This document shows, piece after piece, positions 36,149 through 45,103 of a stretch of 64,000 nucleotides of DNA. Origin of the DNA: Paraburkholderia ginsengiterrae. Its GTDB lineage: Bacteria; Pseudomonadota; Gammaproteobacteria; Burkholderiales; Burkholderiaceae. Position 1 is the first letter of the stretch; the number at the start of each line of letters is the position of its first letter. The notes beneath the pieces were generated by a model, which was given only the letters and a program-made list of their open reading frames with translations, was not told the origin of the DNA and did not search any database. The stretch lies in NCBI RefSeq assembly GCF_001645125.1, contig NZ_LXKA01000265.1:1-64000 (forward strand), written 5' to 3'. The translations under genes and the position numbers were made by a program.

Positions 36149-37585
36149 ATGATTGACGAACGTTGGGCGCAAGCCGCCCGCACGCTGACAAGCCGCGCAT
36201 CGTTCTGGTCGCTGCGCATCGTCGACGAACAGATCGACGATCACGAAGTGCGCAACGACATCGCCCAGCCGTTGCGTACCGTGCGCGATCGCGGCGCCAT
36301 GCTGATCGCTTGGGTGGGTGCGGGGGCCGGCTATGCGGCCACCGCGAATCTGTCGGCAGCGGGCTTGCAGGCGGCGCTCGATATCGCCACCGCGCGAGCG
36401 GAAGCCAGCGCCGCCTGGTCGCTGATCGATCATCGCGAAGTGGCGCGGCCCGTGGCGAGCGGGCACTATGAGTCGCCGAATGCGCAGCACGCGCTGCCGA
36501 GCCGCGCCGAATGGCTCGACCGCCTCAGCGTGGAGTGCGCCGGTGCGAATCTCGATGCGAAGATTGTCGAGCGCGTCGCGGCTGTGCAGATCACGCATAC
36601 GGATCAGCTTTACATGACCGGCGACGGCGTGCGCATCGACCAGCAATTCCGCTTTGTCATGCCGCAGTTGAGCGTGGCGGCACATGCCAATGGCGACACC
36701 CAGGTCCGCACGCTCGGCGGCAATTACGGCACGCTCGGACAGGGCGGGATGGAAATCCTCGCGCGCTTCGGCTTCGACGGTTCGGGTGCGCGCGTCGCCA
36801 ACGAAGCGCTGCAATTGCTCGCCGCGCCGAATTGTCCTTCGGGCAAGCGCGATCTGCTGCTCATGCCCGATCAGATGATGCTGCAGATTCACGAGTCGAT
36901 TGGCCACCCGCTCGAACTCGACCGGATTCTCGGCGACGAGCGCAACTTCGCGGGCTGGAGTTTCGTGAAGCAGGACATGTTCGGCTCGTACCAGTACGGC
37001 TCGGAACTGCTGAACGTGACATTCGATCCGGAGCTGCGCGAAGAAGCCGCGGCCTATGCGTTCGACGACGACGGCACCGCGGCGCACAAGCAATATCTGA
37101 TACGCAACGGCGTGCTCGAACGTCCGCTCGGCGGCGCGCTGTCGCAGCAACGCGCGCATATGTCCGGCGTCGCGAATTCGCGCGCGTCGAACTGGAATCG
37201 TCCGCCGATCGACCGCATGGCGAATCTGAATATCGAACCCGGCGAGCAGTCACTGGAGGAGATGATCGGCAACATCGAACATGGCATTCTGATGCGCACC
37301 AATACGTCGTGGTCGATCGACGACCATCGCAACAAGTTTCAGTTCGGCTGCGAATTCGGCCACCTGATCGAGAACGGCAAGCTCACGCAGGTGGTCAAGC
37401 AGCCGAACTATCGCGGCATTTCCGCGAACTTCTGGCGCAGCCTGAGCGCGGTGGGCAATGCCGCCACCCGCGAGGTGTACGGCACCTCCATGTGCGGCAA
37501 AGGTGAACCGGCGCAGATCATTCGTGTCGGGCATGCGTCGCCGGCTTGCGTGTTCAGCAATATCGACGTGTTCGGAGGCGCATGA
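36149..37585 (+). CDS. TldD-like metallopeptidase
   Basis: This 478-residue protein of the TldD/PmbA family carries the metal-binding HExxxH motif (MLQIHESIGHPLELDR, near residues 248-253), the zinc site of the active TldD subunit. TldD/TldE pairs digest peptides and mature or release modified peptides such as microcin B17. This protein is divergent from housekeeping TldD and is encoded directly behind a peptide importer. The next gene overlaps it by ATGA and lacks the motif, fitting an active/inactive heterodimer. Confidence 0.88.
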   Translation: MIDERWAQAARTLTSRASFWSLRIVDEQIDDHEVRNDIAQPLRTVRDRGAMLIAWVGAGAGYAATANLSAAGLQAALDIATARAEASAAWSLIDHREVARPVASGHYESPNAQHALPSRAEWLDRLSVECAGANLDAKIVERVAAVQITHTDQLYMTGDGVRIDQQFRFVMPQLSVAAHANGDTQVRTLGGNYGTLGQGGMEILARFGFDGSGARVANEALQLLAAPNCPSGKRDLLLMPDQMMLQIHESIGHPLELDRILGDERNFAGWSFVKQDMFGSYQYGSELLNVTFDPELREEAAAYAFDDDGTAAHKQYLIRNGVLERPLGGALSQQRAHMSGVANSRASNWNRPPIDRMANLNIEPGEQSLEEMIGNIEHGILMRTNTSWSIDDHRNKFQFGCEFGHLIENGKLTQVVKQPNYRGISANFWRSLSAVGNAATREVYGTSMCGKGEPAQIIRVGHASPACVFSNIDVFGGA

Positions 37586-38946
37586 TGAGCCAGTTCATCT
37601 CGACGCGCGCCGCTACGTCGGTGGATTGGCAGCGGCACTTCACGTCGCTCGCCGAGGCTATCGAGCGTTTGCAGCAGGGGAGTGAAATCACGCTCAGTTC
37701 GTTTGCCGGCGAGCAGTCCGATTTCATCCGCTTCAATGCGGGCAAGGTGCGGCAGACCGGCAGCGTGGCGCAGGGCAAGTTGACCTTGCGTTTGATCGAC
37801 GGCGCACGTCAGGCTTATTCCACACTTACCGTGTGCGGCGATCTGCAACAGGACCTCGACGAGGTGCGCGCCGCGCTCGCCACGTTGCGTGACGGATTGC
37901 GCGATGCAGCGGACGATCCGCATCTGCTGTTCGACACGTCGAAATGGGAGCGCACCACGCAGCGCTCCGGCAAGTTGCCGGACCCCGAGAGCCTCACGCG
38001 CGTCGTCGCGGAATGTGCGCGAGGCCTCGATTTCGTGGGCTTTTACGCCGGCGGCACGATTGTGCGCGGCTTTGCCTCGACGAGCGGCAGCCGCGGCTGG
38101 TACGAGGTGGACAACTTCAATTTCAGCTGGTCGCTGTACGACCCAAGCGGCCGCGCCATCAAAACGAGCTATGCCGGCGACGACTGGAGCGACACGGTAT
38201 TCGCGCGCAAAGTCGAGCAGGCCGCTGCGCGGCTCGCGGTGCTCGCACGCACGCCGCGCGCGTTGGCGCCGGGGCGTTACCGTTCGTATCTGGCACCCGC
38301 CGCGCTCTCGGAACTGCTCGGCGTTGCGGCATGGAGCGGCTTTTCCGCGCGGGCCCAGGCGAGTTCGCGCAGCGAGTTGTACAAGCTGCATGTGGGAGAA
38401 ATCGTAGTCGACCCGCGCGTGACGATCAGCGAAGATCTGACACTCGGCATCACCCCCGGCTTCAACGACGACGGCTATCTGCGCGAAAGCGTTCCACTGA
38501 TCGAAGCCGGCCGCAGCGCCGAGCGCCTCACCAATGCGCGCAGCGCGCGCGAGTACGGCTTGACGCCGAATGGCGCGCTGGCAAGCGAGTCGCCGGCCGC
38601 GCTGTCCATGCTCGCGGGCGATCTGCCGGAAGAAGAGATACTGGCGAAACTCGGTACCGGCCTTTATATCGGCAACCTCTGGTACGTGAACTTCTCTGAC
38701 CGGATGAATTGCCGCCTCACCGGCATGACGCGTTTCGCGACCTTCTGGGTCGAGAACGGCGAGATCGTCGCACCGCTCGAAGCCATGCGTTTCGACGACA
38801 GCCTGTACAGGTTGCTCGGCAGCGAACTGGAACAACTCGGCGCACAAGCCGAACTGCTATTGAGCGACTCGACATGGGGCGAGCGTGCCACGGGTGGCAT
38901 GCAATTGCCCGGCATTCTGGTGAGGTCGTTCGAATTGACGTTATGA
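37582..38946 (+). CDS. TldE/PmbA-like partner protein
   Basis: This 454-residue TldD/PmbA family protein starts at ATG 37582, or at ATG 37585 immediately after. No HExxxH is seen, as in the TldE subunit, which completes the active site and channel of the TldD/E protease. C-terminal features such as ITPGFNDDGY, GLYIGNLWYVNFSDRMNCR and TRFATFWVENGEIVAPL are typical of the family. Overlap with the TldD-like gene indicates coupled translation and complex formation. Confidence 0.87.
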   Translation: MMSQFISTRAATSVDWQRHFTSLAEAIERLQQGSEITLSSFAGEQSDFIRFNAGKVRQTGSVAQGKLTLRLIDGARQAYSTLTVCGDLQQDLDEVRAALATLRDGLRDAADDPHLLFDTSKWERTTQRSGKLPDPESLTRVVAECARGLDFVGFYAGGTIVRGFASTSGSRGWYEVDNFNFSWSLYDPSGRAIKTSYAGDDWSDTVFARKVEQAAARLAVLARTPRALAPGRYRSYLAPAALSELLGVAAWSGFSARAQASSRSELYKLHVGEIVVDPRVTISEDLTLGITPGFNDDGYLRESVPLIEAGRSAERLTNARSAREYGLTPNGALASESPAALSMLAGDLPEEEILAKLGTGLYIGNLWYVNFSDRMNCRLTGMTRFATFWVENGEIVAPLEAMRFDDSLYRLLGSELEQLGAQAELLLSDSTWGERATGGMQLPGILVRSFELTL

Positions 38947-38950
38947 GCCT

Positions 38951-39532
38951 ATGGATCGATACGAAAATACCAAGCCGGAATCTGAGAGCTTGCCCGAGGG
39001 ACTGACACTGCGTACGTTGCACGTGTCGGACGCAGAGCAATACCACGCCTTGCATGAGTTGCCGATGGTGGTGAACGGCAATCCGCACGTGCCGTTTCGG
39101 CCGATTGCCAGCACACGCGAGTACATCGAGAAACTCGCGCCCCCGGAAATCGCGTTGGTGGCAACGATCGGCGATACGCTGGTCGGCGCCGCGGAGCTCA
39201 CCCCTTTCAAGGGGCGCCGTGCGCATGCCGCATCGCTTGGCCTTGGCGTGCACGACGCATGGCACCGGCGCGGCATCGGCCGTGCGTTGATGGCCGAACT
39301 GATCGATCTGGCGGACAACTGGCTCGGTCTGCGCCGTCTCGAACTCCACGTCTTCACGGATAACCACGCGGCGCTCGCGCTATACCGCAAGTTCGGCTTC
39401 GAGATCGAAGCGCACCAGCGTGGCGCGGCGTTGCGCCGCGGCGTGCTGATCGACTGCTATTTCATGGCGCGGCTGCGTGAAGCTGCGCCGTGGATGTCGC
39501 CGCCTTCGGCAACCCATCTTGCAGCGGAATAG
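38951..39532 (+). CDS. GNAT family N-acetyltransferase (first of a tandem pair)
   Basis: This 193-residue acetyltransferase begins 4 nt after the TldE-like gene. The acetyl-CoA loop is seen in WHRRGIGRALMAELIDLA (about residues 98-116). A GLRRLELHVFTDNHAALALY stretch and YRKFGFE complete the fold. It is clearly related to the next gene, with about the same order of motifs throughout. In microcin C-like systems an acetyltransferase detoxifies the processed drug; that analogy is an inference from the neighbours. Confidence 0.88.
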   Translation: MDRYENTKPESESLPEGLTLRTLHVSDAEQYHALHELPMVVNGNPHVPFRPIASTREYIEKLAPPEIALVATIGDTLVGAAELTPFKGRRAHAASLGLGVHDAWHRRGIGRALMAELIDLADNWLGLRRLELHVFTDNHAALALYRKFGFEIEAHQRGAALRRGVLIDCYFMARLREAAPWMSPPSATHLAAE

Positions 39533-39536
39533 GACC

Positions 39537-40085
39537 ATGAACGCAGAAACGTTGCCAGACGGCCTTGCGCTCGACAATCGTATTACGGTTCGAGCCCTCG
39601 AATCGTCCGACATGGACGCCTTCGCCGAAATCATGAGCCTGCCCGGCGTGCGGCGCGGCACGCTGTCGCTCGGCTACCGCAACCCCGTTCAGCTCAAGGC
39701 GTGGTGCGAACAGCGCCTCAAGCACGGCGTGAGCGTCTGCGCGACCATTGGCGGACGCATGGTCGGCCACGCCGGGCTGGGGATTCACGAGCGGAGCCGC
39801 GCGCACGGCGCGGATTTAGGCGTGGCGGTGCACGACGCGTATCACGGGCGAGGTGTCGGCTCTGCGCTTCTGCAAGCACTGATCGATTGCGCCGATGCGT
39901 CGCTCGGCTTGCGCCGAATCGAGCTCACGGTCTTTATCGACAATGAGCCGGCCATTGCGCTGTATCGCAAGTTCGGCTTTGTCGAAGAAGGACGCTCGCG
40001 CGGTTTTGCCATGCGCGACGGCGTGCTGGCGGACTGCTTGCATATGGCCCGCCTGGTCGATGCGCCGCGGCTCCAGACAAACTGA
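39537..40085 (+). CDS. GNAT family N-acetyltransferase (second of a tandem pair)
   Basis: This 182-residue acetyltransferase starts at ATG 39537, 4 nt after the previous stop. The acetyl-CoA motif is YHGRGVGSALLQALIDCA, followed by LGLRRIELTVFIDNEPAIAL and YRKFGFVEEG. It is a paralogue of the gene just upstream, probably by tandem duplication and divergence. The N-terminal halves, which shape the acceptor site, differ more than the C-terminal halves, so the two may act on different amines. Confidence 0.88.
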   Translation: MNAETLPDGLALDNRITVRALESSDMDAFAEIMSLPGVRRGTLSLGYRNPVQLKAWCEQRLKHGVSVCATIGGRMVGHAGLGIHERSRAHGADLGVAVHDAYHGRGVGSALLQALIDCADASLGLRRIELTVFIDNEPAIALYRKFGFVEEGRSRGFAMRDGVLADCLHMARLVDAPRLQTN

Positions 40086-40098
40086 ACGGATGATCTGA

Positions 40099-43000
40099 GT
40101 GCCATTTTTCTTCATCGACCGCCCGGTCTTTGCCTGGATCGTCGCGCTCGCCATTGTCGTGGCGGGCGCGCTGGCTATTCCGCAACTGCCGGTGGCGCAG
40201 TATCCGCGCCTCGCGCCACCGCGCATCGTGATTTCCACCACGTATCCAGGGGCGTCGACCGAAGTGGTGGATGCCAACGTCGGCAGCATTATCGAGGAGA
40301 GTCTCGATGGCGCCGACAATATGCTGTACTACGAAACAACCAGCGACAACCTCGGCGAACTTGAAATCGACGCGACGTTCGCGCCCGGCACCAATCCCGA
40401 TCTCGCGCTGGTCGACATCCAGAACCGCCTCAAGCAGGTCGAGTCGCGTTTGCCGCAGCAGGTCGTGCAGCAGGGCATCACGGTCTTCAAGGCGGCCAAC
40501 ACGTTCCTGATGCTGGTCGCGCTCACCTCGACTGATGGCTCGCGCGATTCCGTGCAATTGAGCGACTATCTGAGCCGCTATGTGTTGCGAGAACTGAAGC
40601 GGGCGCCGGGCGTCGGCGCGGCCGAACTGTGGGACGCCGACGAGGCGCTGCGCATCTGGCTCGACCCGATGAAGTTGCGCGAATACAACCTCGGCGCGGC
40701 CGACGTGAACGCCGCCATCGCCGCGCAGAACGCCACCGTCACGGCGGGCACGCTGGGCGATGCGCCGTTCGTGCCGGGGCAGCAATTGACCGCGTCGGTG
40801 AGCGTGAAGGGCCAGCTCATCTCGCCGGAGGAGTTCGGCCAGATCGTGCTGAAAGCGCTGCCGGACGGTTCGGCCGTGCGCTTGCGCGACGTCGCGCGGG
40901 TCGAACTTGGGCGCGACAATTACTCATTTTATTCGCGCCTGAACGGCAAGGCGGCGGCCACGGTCGGCATTCAGCTCGGGCCGCGCGGCAATGCGCTCGA
41001 AACGTCGAATGCGATTCGCGCGCGGTTGGCCGAGTTGTCGAAAGGACTGCCGCCGGGCGTGTCCGTTGAAATCCCCTTCGATAACGCGCATTTCGTGCAG
41101 ATCGCCATTCGTGAAGTGCTGGTCACGCTCGCGGAGGCGGTCGTGCTGGTGTTCTTCGTGATGTGGCTGTTCCTGCGCGACCTGCGCTACACGCTGGTGC
41201 CGACTGTCGTGATTCCCGTCACGCTGATGGGCGCGTTTCTCGCCATGTATGTATGCGGGCTGTCGATCAACGTGTTCACGATGTTCGGACTCGTGCTCGC
41301 CATCGGGATTCTCGTCGACGATGCGATCGTGGTGGTGGAGAGCGTGCATCGCGTGATGGAAGAGGAGGGCCTGCCGCCGCGCGAGGCCACTCGCAAGGCG
41401 ATGACGCAGATCGGCGGCGCGATTGTCGGCGTGACCGCGGTGCTCACCGCCGTGTTCGTGCCCATGGCCTTCTTTCCCGGCGGCGTGGGCGGCATCTACC
41501 GGCAATTCGCGGTGGCGATGATTGCGTCGATGCTGGTGTCGTCGTTCATGGCCTTGTCGTTGACGCCTGCGTTGTGCGCGAATCTGCTGAAAGCGCACAC
41601 GCATTCGGTACGTGAACGCGATGCGCGCCGGGGCGTGTTGGGTTTCGCGGCGCGCGCGGCAAGCCGTTTCACCTCCGGCTTCGATCACGCCGCGCGTGGC
41701 TATCGCGGCATGACCGCGCGCACGCTGCGCCGCATCGGCCCAATGCTGGCGGTCTACGCCGTGCTGGTGGGCGTGTGCGGTGTGCTCTACTGGCAGATGC
41801 CCGGCGGGTTTCTGCCGAGCGAAGATGAAGGCCAATTGCAGGTCATGATGCAGTTGCCGGCGGGCGCCACGCAGGCGCGTTCCCAGGCCGTGGTGCAACG
41901 CGTGGAAAAGATTCTGCACATGGAGCCTGCCATCGCCAATGTGACGAGTGTGGTCGGCTGGAGTTTCGCCGGCAGCGGTCAGAACGTGGCCATGTGTTTC
42001 GTCGAACTGAAAGACTGGGGCAAGCGCGACACTGACGCGCAGGCCCTGCGCGACCGGCTCAACGAGCAGTTCGAGAAGATCATCGAGGGCGACGTGGAGG
42101 CGCAACTGCCGCCGTCGGTGCCGGGTATCGGCCATTCGGACGGTTTCGTGTTCCGCCTGGAAGATCGCGGCGGCGTGGGGCTCGCTGCGCTGAAGGCCGC
42201 ACGCGAGCAATTGTTCACGCAGGCCAAAGCGAGTCCGGTGCTGACCTCCGTGCACTCCGAAGACCTGCCAGACGCGCCGCGCGTCGAACTGACCATCGAC
42301 CGCGCGAAAGCGTATGCGCTCGGCGTGCCGTTCGAACGTATCGCCGACGTGCTCGGCAGCACCTTCGGATCGACCTATATCGACGATTTCCCGACCGGTG
42401 GCCGCATGCGCCGCGTGGTGATCGCCGCCGACGCCGCCACGCGCATGACCGACGACGATCTGCTGAAGCTCGCCGTGCCCAATACCAGCGGCGGCATGGT
42501 GCCGCTTTCGGCGATCGCGGCGCGCAAGTGGACCATCGGTCCGGTGATGCTGACGCGCTACAACGGCTATCCGTCGCTCGACGTGAGCGGCCACGCGGCG
42601 CCGGGCTACAGTTCGGGCGCGGCTATGGCGGAAATGGAGCGACTTGCCGCTTCGTTGCCGGTCGGCGTCCAGTATGACTGGGTCGACGCCGCACGCGAGG
42701 AAACCGCGGCGGCGAAGCTCACGCCGCTCCTGATCGGCCTCTCGCTGCTGGCCGTGTTCATGGCGCTGGCCGCGCTGTACGAGAGCTGGACCATCCCGCT
42801 CGCGGTGCTGATGGTCGTGCCGCTCGGTGTGATCGGTGCGGTCGCCGCGGTGCTCCTACGCGGCATGCCCAACGACGTGTACTTCAAGGTCGGCATGATC
42901 ACGGTGATCGGTCTCGCGGCGAAGAACGCGATTCTGATCGTCGAGTTCGCGCGCGATCTGTACCGGCGCGGCCTGCCGTTGACGCGCGCGGTGACCGAAG

Positions 43001-43305
43001 CCGCGGGTGCGCGTTTCCGCCCGATCGTGATGACCTCGGCGGCGTTTCTGCTCGGCGTCGTGCCGCTCGTGGTGTCGAGCGGCGCCGGCGCGGAAAGCCG
43101 GCGCTCGATCGGCACTGGCGTCTTCGGCGGCGTGCTGGCGGCCACGCTGTTCGGGCTGGTGTTCGCGCCGGTCGCGTTCCACGCGGTCGCTTCGCTCACG
43201 CACGGCCGGCGGCGGCTGGCCGAACTGCGCCGCAAGCGCGACGCGCGGCGGGCCCGCCGTGCCGAGGTCGAAACCGCGTCGTTCGACGAATCGCCGATGG
43301 CATGA
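40099..43305 (+). CDS. RND efflux permease (HAE1-like)
   Basis: This 1068-residue inner membrane RND transporter starts at GTG 40099. It has twelve expected membrane helices and two large periplasmic loops. The proton relay residues line up with AcrB: D407 and D408 in LVDDAIVVVE, and K942 in AAKNAILIVEFA. No membrane fusion protein or outer membrane channel gene is adjacent, so it must borrow partners or act alone. It is the last gene of the Yej-TldDE-GNAT run, 13 nt after the second acetyltransferase, and is closed by a strong hairpin. Confidence 0.93.
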   Translation: MPFFFIDRPVFAWIVALAIVVAGALAIPQLPVAQYPRLAPPRIVISTTYPGASTEVVDANVGSIIEESLDGADNMLYYETTSDNLGELEIDATFAPGTNPDLALVDIQNRLKQVESRLPQQVVQQGITVFKAANTFLMLVALTSTDGSRDSVQLSDYLSRYVLRELKRAPGVGAAELWDADEALRIWLDPMKLREYNLGAADVNAAIAAQNATVTAGTLGDAPFVPGQQLTASVSVKGQLISPEEFGQIVLKALPDGSAVRLRDVARVELGRDNYSFYSRLNGKAAATVGIQLGPRGNALETSNAIRARLAELSKGLPPGVSVEIPFDNAHFVQIAIREVLVTLAEAVVLVFFVMWLFLRDLRYTLVPTVVIPVTLMGAFLAMYVCGLSINVFTMFGLVLAIGILVDDAIVVVESVHRVMEEEGLPPREATRKAMTQIGGAIVGVTAVLTAVFVPMAFFPGGVGGIYRQFAVAMIASMLVSSFMALSLTPALCANLLKAHTHSVRERDARRGVLGFAARAASRFTSGFDHAARGYRGMTARTLRRIGPMLAVYAVLVGVCGVLYWQMPGGFLPSEDEGQLQVMMQLPAGATQARSQAVVQRVEKILHMEPAIANVTSVVGWSFAGSGQNVAMCFVELKDWGKRDTDAQALRDRLNEQFEKIIEGDVEAQLPPSVPGIGHSDGFVFRLEDRGGVGLAALKAAREQLFTQAKASPVLTSVHSEDLPDAPRVELTIDRAKAYALGVPFERIADVLGSTFGSTYIDDFPTGGRMRRVVIAADAATRMTDDDLLKLAVPNTSGGMVPLSAIAARKWTIGPVMLTRYNGYPSLDVSGHAAPGYSSGAAMAEMERLAASLPVGVQYDWVDAAREETAAAKLTPLLIGLSLLAVFMALAALYESWTIPLAVLMVVPLGVIGAVAAVLLRGMPNDVYFKVGMITVIGLAAKNAILIVEFARDLYRRGLPLTRAVTEAAGARFRPIVMTSAAFLLGVVPLVVSSGAGAESRRSIGTGVFGGVLAATLFGLVFAPVAFHAVASLTHGRRRLAELRRKRDARRARRAEVETASFDESPMA

Positions 43306-44006
43306 CGGCGCAGCGCCGCCGTCACGCTCAACCGGCGGGCTGATTCGCCGCTTGAGCGGGGACGCCGCTCAAGCGGTTATTAAATCGTCTGATCTTTAAA
43401 TCCGGTCGCACCAGACGACCGGTTAAGTCATACAAATAAAAACCTGATGTTTCAATATAGAAACATTTTTCAAATGTTCGAGAAATGCGATTCGAAATTG
43501 TTAATTTGAATTGGCTCGATAAATCGCAATGAAATTGCATTGGATGAACAGATAAATTCCCGGTTTGCGAATAAAAGGTCTATTGATCGGTCATTATCCG
43601 GGAGGTTCGAAGTTCAAGTTTGAAACACTTTCGACACCAGTTCGGCTTACGATTCTCACAAACCGGGACTCATCCCGGCGCATTTGACTGACCCGCTGGA
43701 ACGCTTCAGGATTGAGGCTGCACAACGGTTTGCGGATTGTATCCGAGAGTGCTTCCGGTATGAATTGCCGTTTCACCACACTTGTCGCGTGTTGCCATGT
43801 GAAACGCGCTATATCGGTTTTCTTCATACCTTGCATTTCTTGACGAAAACTTCTTTTTTCAAATTTACTATAGCGAAGCATTCCGTTAGCATCACACATA
43901 ATACGTTAAGTGGCGGGTCGGAGAAATCTGCCGCGATAATCCAATCCGTTCATGTCGGCTGCTAACGGGAAACGGGGCTCACAACGTACGACATTAGGGA
44001 AAGATC
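43306..44006. other. AT-rich intergenic region before glxA-like gene
   Basis: About 700 nt, much richer in A and T than its neighbours. It starts with the hairpin at 43348-43376. Short frames exist on both strands (about 100 codons at 43594-43899 minus), but none has recognisable features or a good ribosome binding site. The promoter of the GlxA-type regulator should lie near its right end. Confidence 0.45.
43348..43376 (+). terminator. Hairpin ending the RND operon
   Basis: CCGCTTGAGCGG and CCGCTCAAGCGG form a perfect 12-bp stem with a 5-nt loop, 42 nt after the RND stop codon. TTATTAAAT follows rather than a pure T run. It is likely the end of the long peptide-handling transcript. Confidence 0.75.
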
Positions 44007-45002
44007 ATGCCGCACACGCACCTTGATACTGCGAGGATCACCTGGTTACATACGCCGACGCTGAATATGCTCAGTGCAAAGCGGCGCATCGGCGTGTTGC
44101 TGTTCGACGGATTCTGGCTGCTCGGCCCGGGCACGGTGGTCGAGATGTTCCAGACGGCCAACGAACTGTCGGGATCGCGAGCCGGTGACGAACAGCCTTA
44201 CGAAGTGCAGTTCCTTTCGATAGACGGCGGCAGCATCGCCAGCTCCTCTTCAGCTCGTATCTGGACCGACCGCATCGACACGCGCTTTGGCGGCGGTTTC
44301 GACGTGCTGTACATTGCCGGCGGCTACGGCGCACATGCGGCCGCGCGCGACGAACGGCTGCTCGGCTGGCTGCGCTCGGTGCGCTCGCGCACCCGGGCAG
44401 TCGAAGCGATCTGCGAAGGCCGGCTTGTGTTGGAGGCCGCTTGCCCGACCACACTCGATAGTCTGCAGGTCAGCCGTTATCCCAGCAGTGTCGCGAACGA
44501 AGTCGCGCTGAGTGCGGCCGACGAGCGCAACGATTGCGCACGCAGCGCGCTGATGGTCATCAAGCGCGATCTCGGTGCCGAGATCGCCCGTAGCGTCGCC
44601 GACCGCGTGATGCCAGGCATGGCCGCCACATGGGTCCCGCTGCCGGCGGAAGGCGGCACGCTCAGCGTGGCCGAGAAGATCCGCGCCGCGGCTCACTGGA
44701 TGGAAGTCAACAGCGACCGGTCGATTTCGGTAGCCGACGCCGCGCAGGTGGCGGCCATGAGCGAGCGCAATTTCCTGCGGCGCTTCAAGCATGAAATGCG
44801 GGTCACGCCGTCGGATTACCTGCTGCAGGTCCGGCTGCGTGTGGCCTGCAACTTCCTCACCGAAACCGAGTTGCCGGTGGACAAGATCGCACGCCGCAGC
44901 GGCACGGGTAACGGCGATCGTCTCGCGAAGATCTTCCGCAAGCACATGGCGCAGTCGCCCACGGAATATCGCGCGCGCAGCCGGCAGGCCGCGCAGACGT
45001 AG
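44007..45002 (+). CDS. GlxA-type AraC regulator with DJ-1/PfpI domain
   Basis: This 331-residue regulator has an N-terminal DJ-1/PfpI-like domain (about 28-190, beginning RRIGVLLFDGFWLLGPGTVV) and a C-terminal AraC double helix-turn-helix (about 225-325). The latter contains ISVADAAQVAAMSERNFLRR, then VTPSDYLLQVRLRVACNFL and a PTEYRA end. A cysteine sits in the EAICEG elbow. The region after it is poorly conserved compared with typical members, so the DJ-1 part is probably a sensor only. An AGGGAAAG site precedes ATG 44007. The target genes are not apparent. Confidence 0.88.
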   Translation: MPHTHLDTARITWLHTPTLNMLSAKRRIGVLLFDGFWLLGPGTVVEMFQTANELSGSRAGDEQPYEVQFLSIDGGSIASSSSARIWTDRIDTRFGGGFDVLYIAGGYGAHAAARDERLLGWLRSVRSRTRAVEAICEGRLVLEAACPTTLDSLQVSRYPSSVANEVALSAADERNDCARSALMVIKRDLGAEIARSVADRVMPGMAATWVPLPAEGGTLSVAEKIRAAAHWMEVNSDRSISVADAAQVAAMSERNFLRRFKHEMRVTPSDYLLQVRLRVACNFLTETELPVDKIARRSGTGNGDRLAKIFRKHMAQSPTEYRARSRQAAQT

Positions 45003-45007
45003 CATCC

Positions 45008-45044
45008 GCGCGGGCGCCCGTGGCGACGGCGGCGCGCTTTTTTT
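45008..45044 (+). terminator. Terminator after GlxA-type regulator
   Basis: A GC-rich imperfect inverted repeat (GCGCGGGCGCC against GGCGGCGCGC) is followed by seven T at 45038-45044. It starts a few bases after the stop codon and fits an intrinsic terminator. Confidence 0.65.
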
Positions 45045-45103
45045 GACAGCTGGAAGCGGCCGCCGCGGCGGCCGTGTTGGCGTCTGGCAGGCTTCATACG
45101 AGC

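Noticed and set aside
43594-43899. 101-codon minus-strand frame in the AT-rich gap
   Set aside because: The composition is odd but there is no ribosome binding site and no similarity. An overlapping frame on the other strand is equally plausible, so neither is supported.
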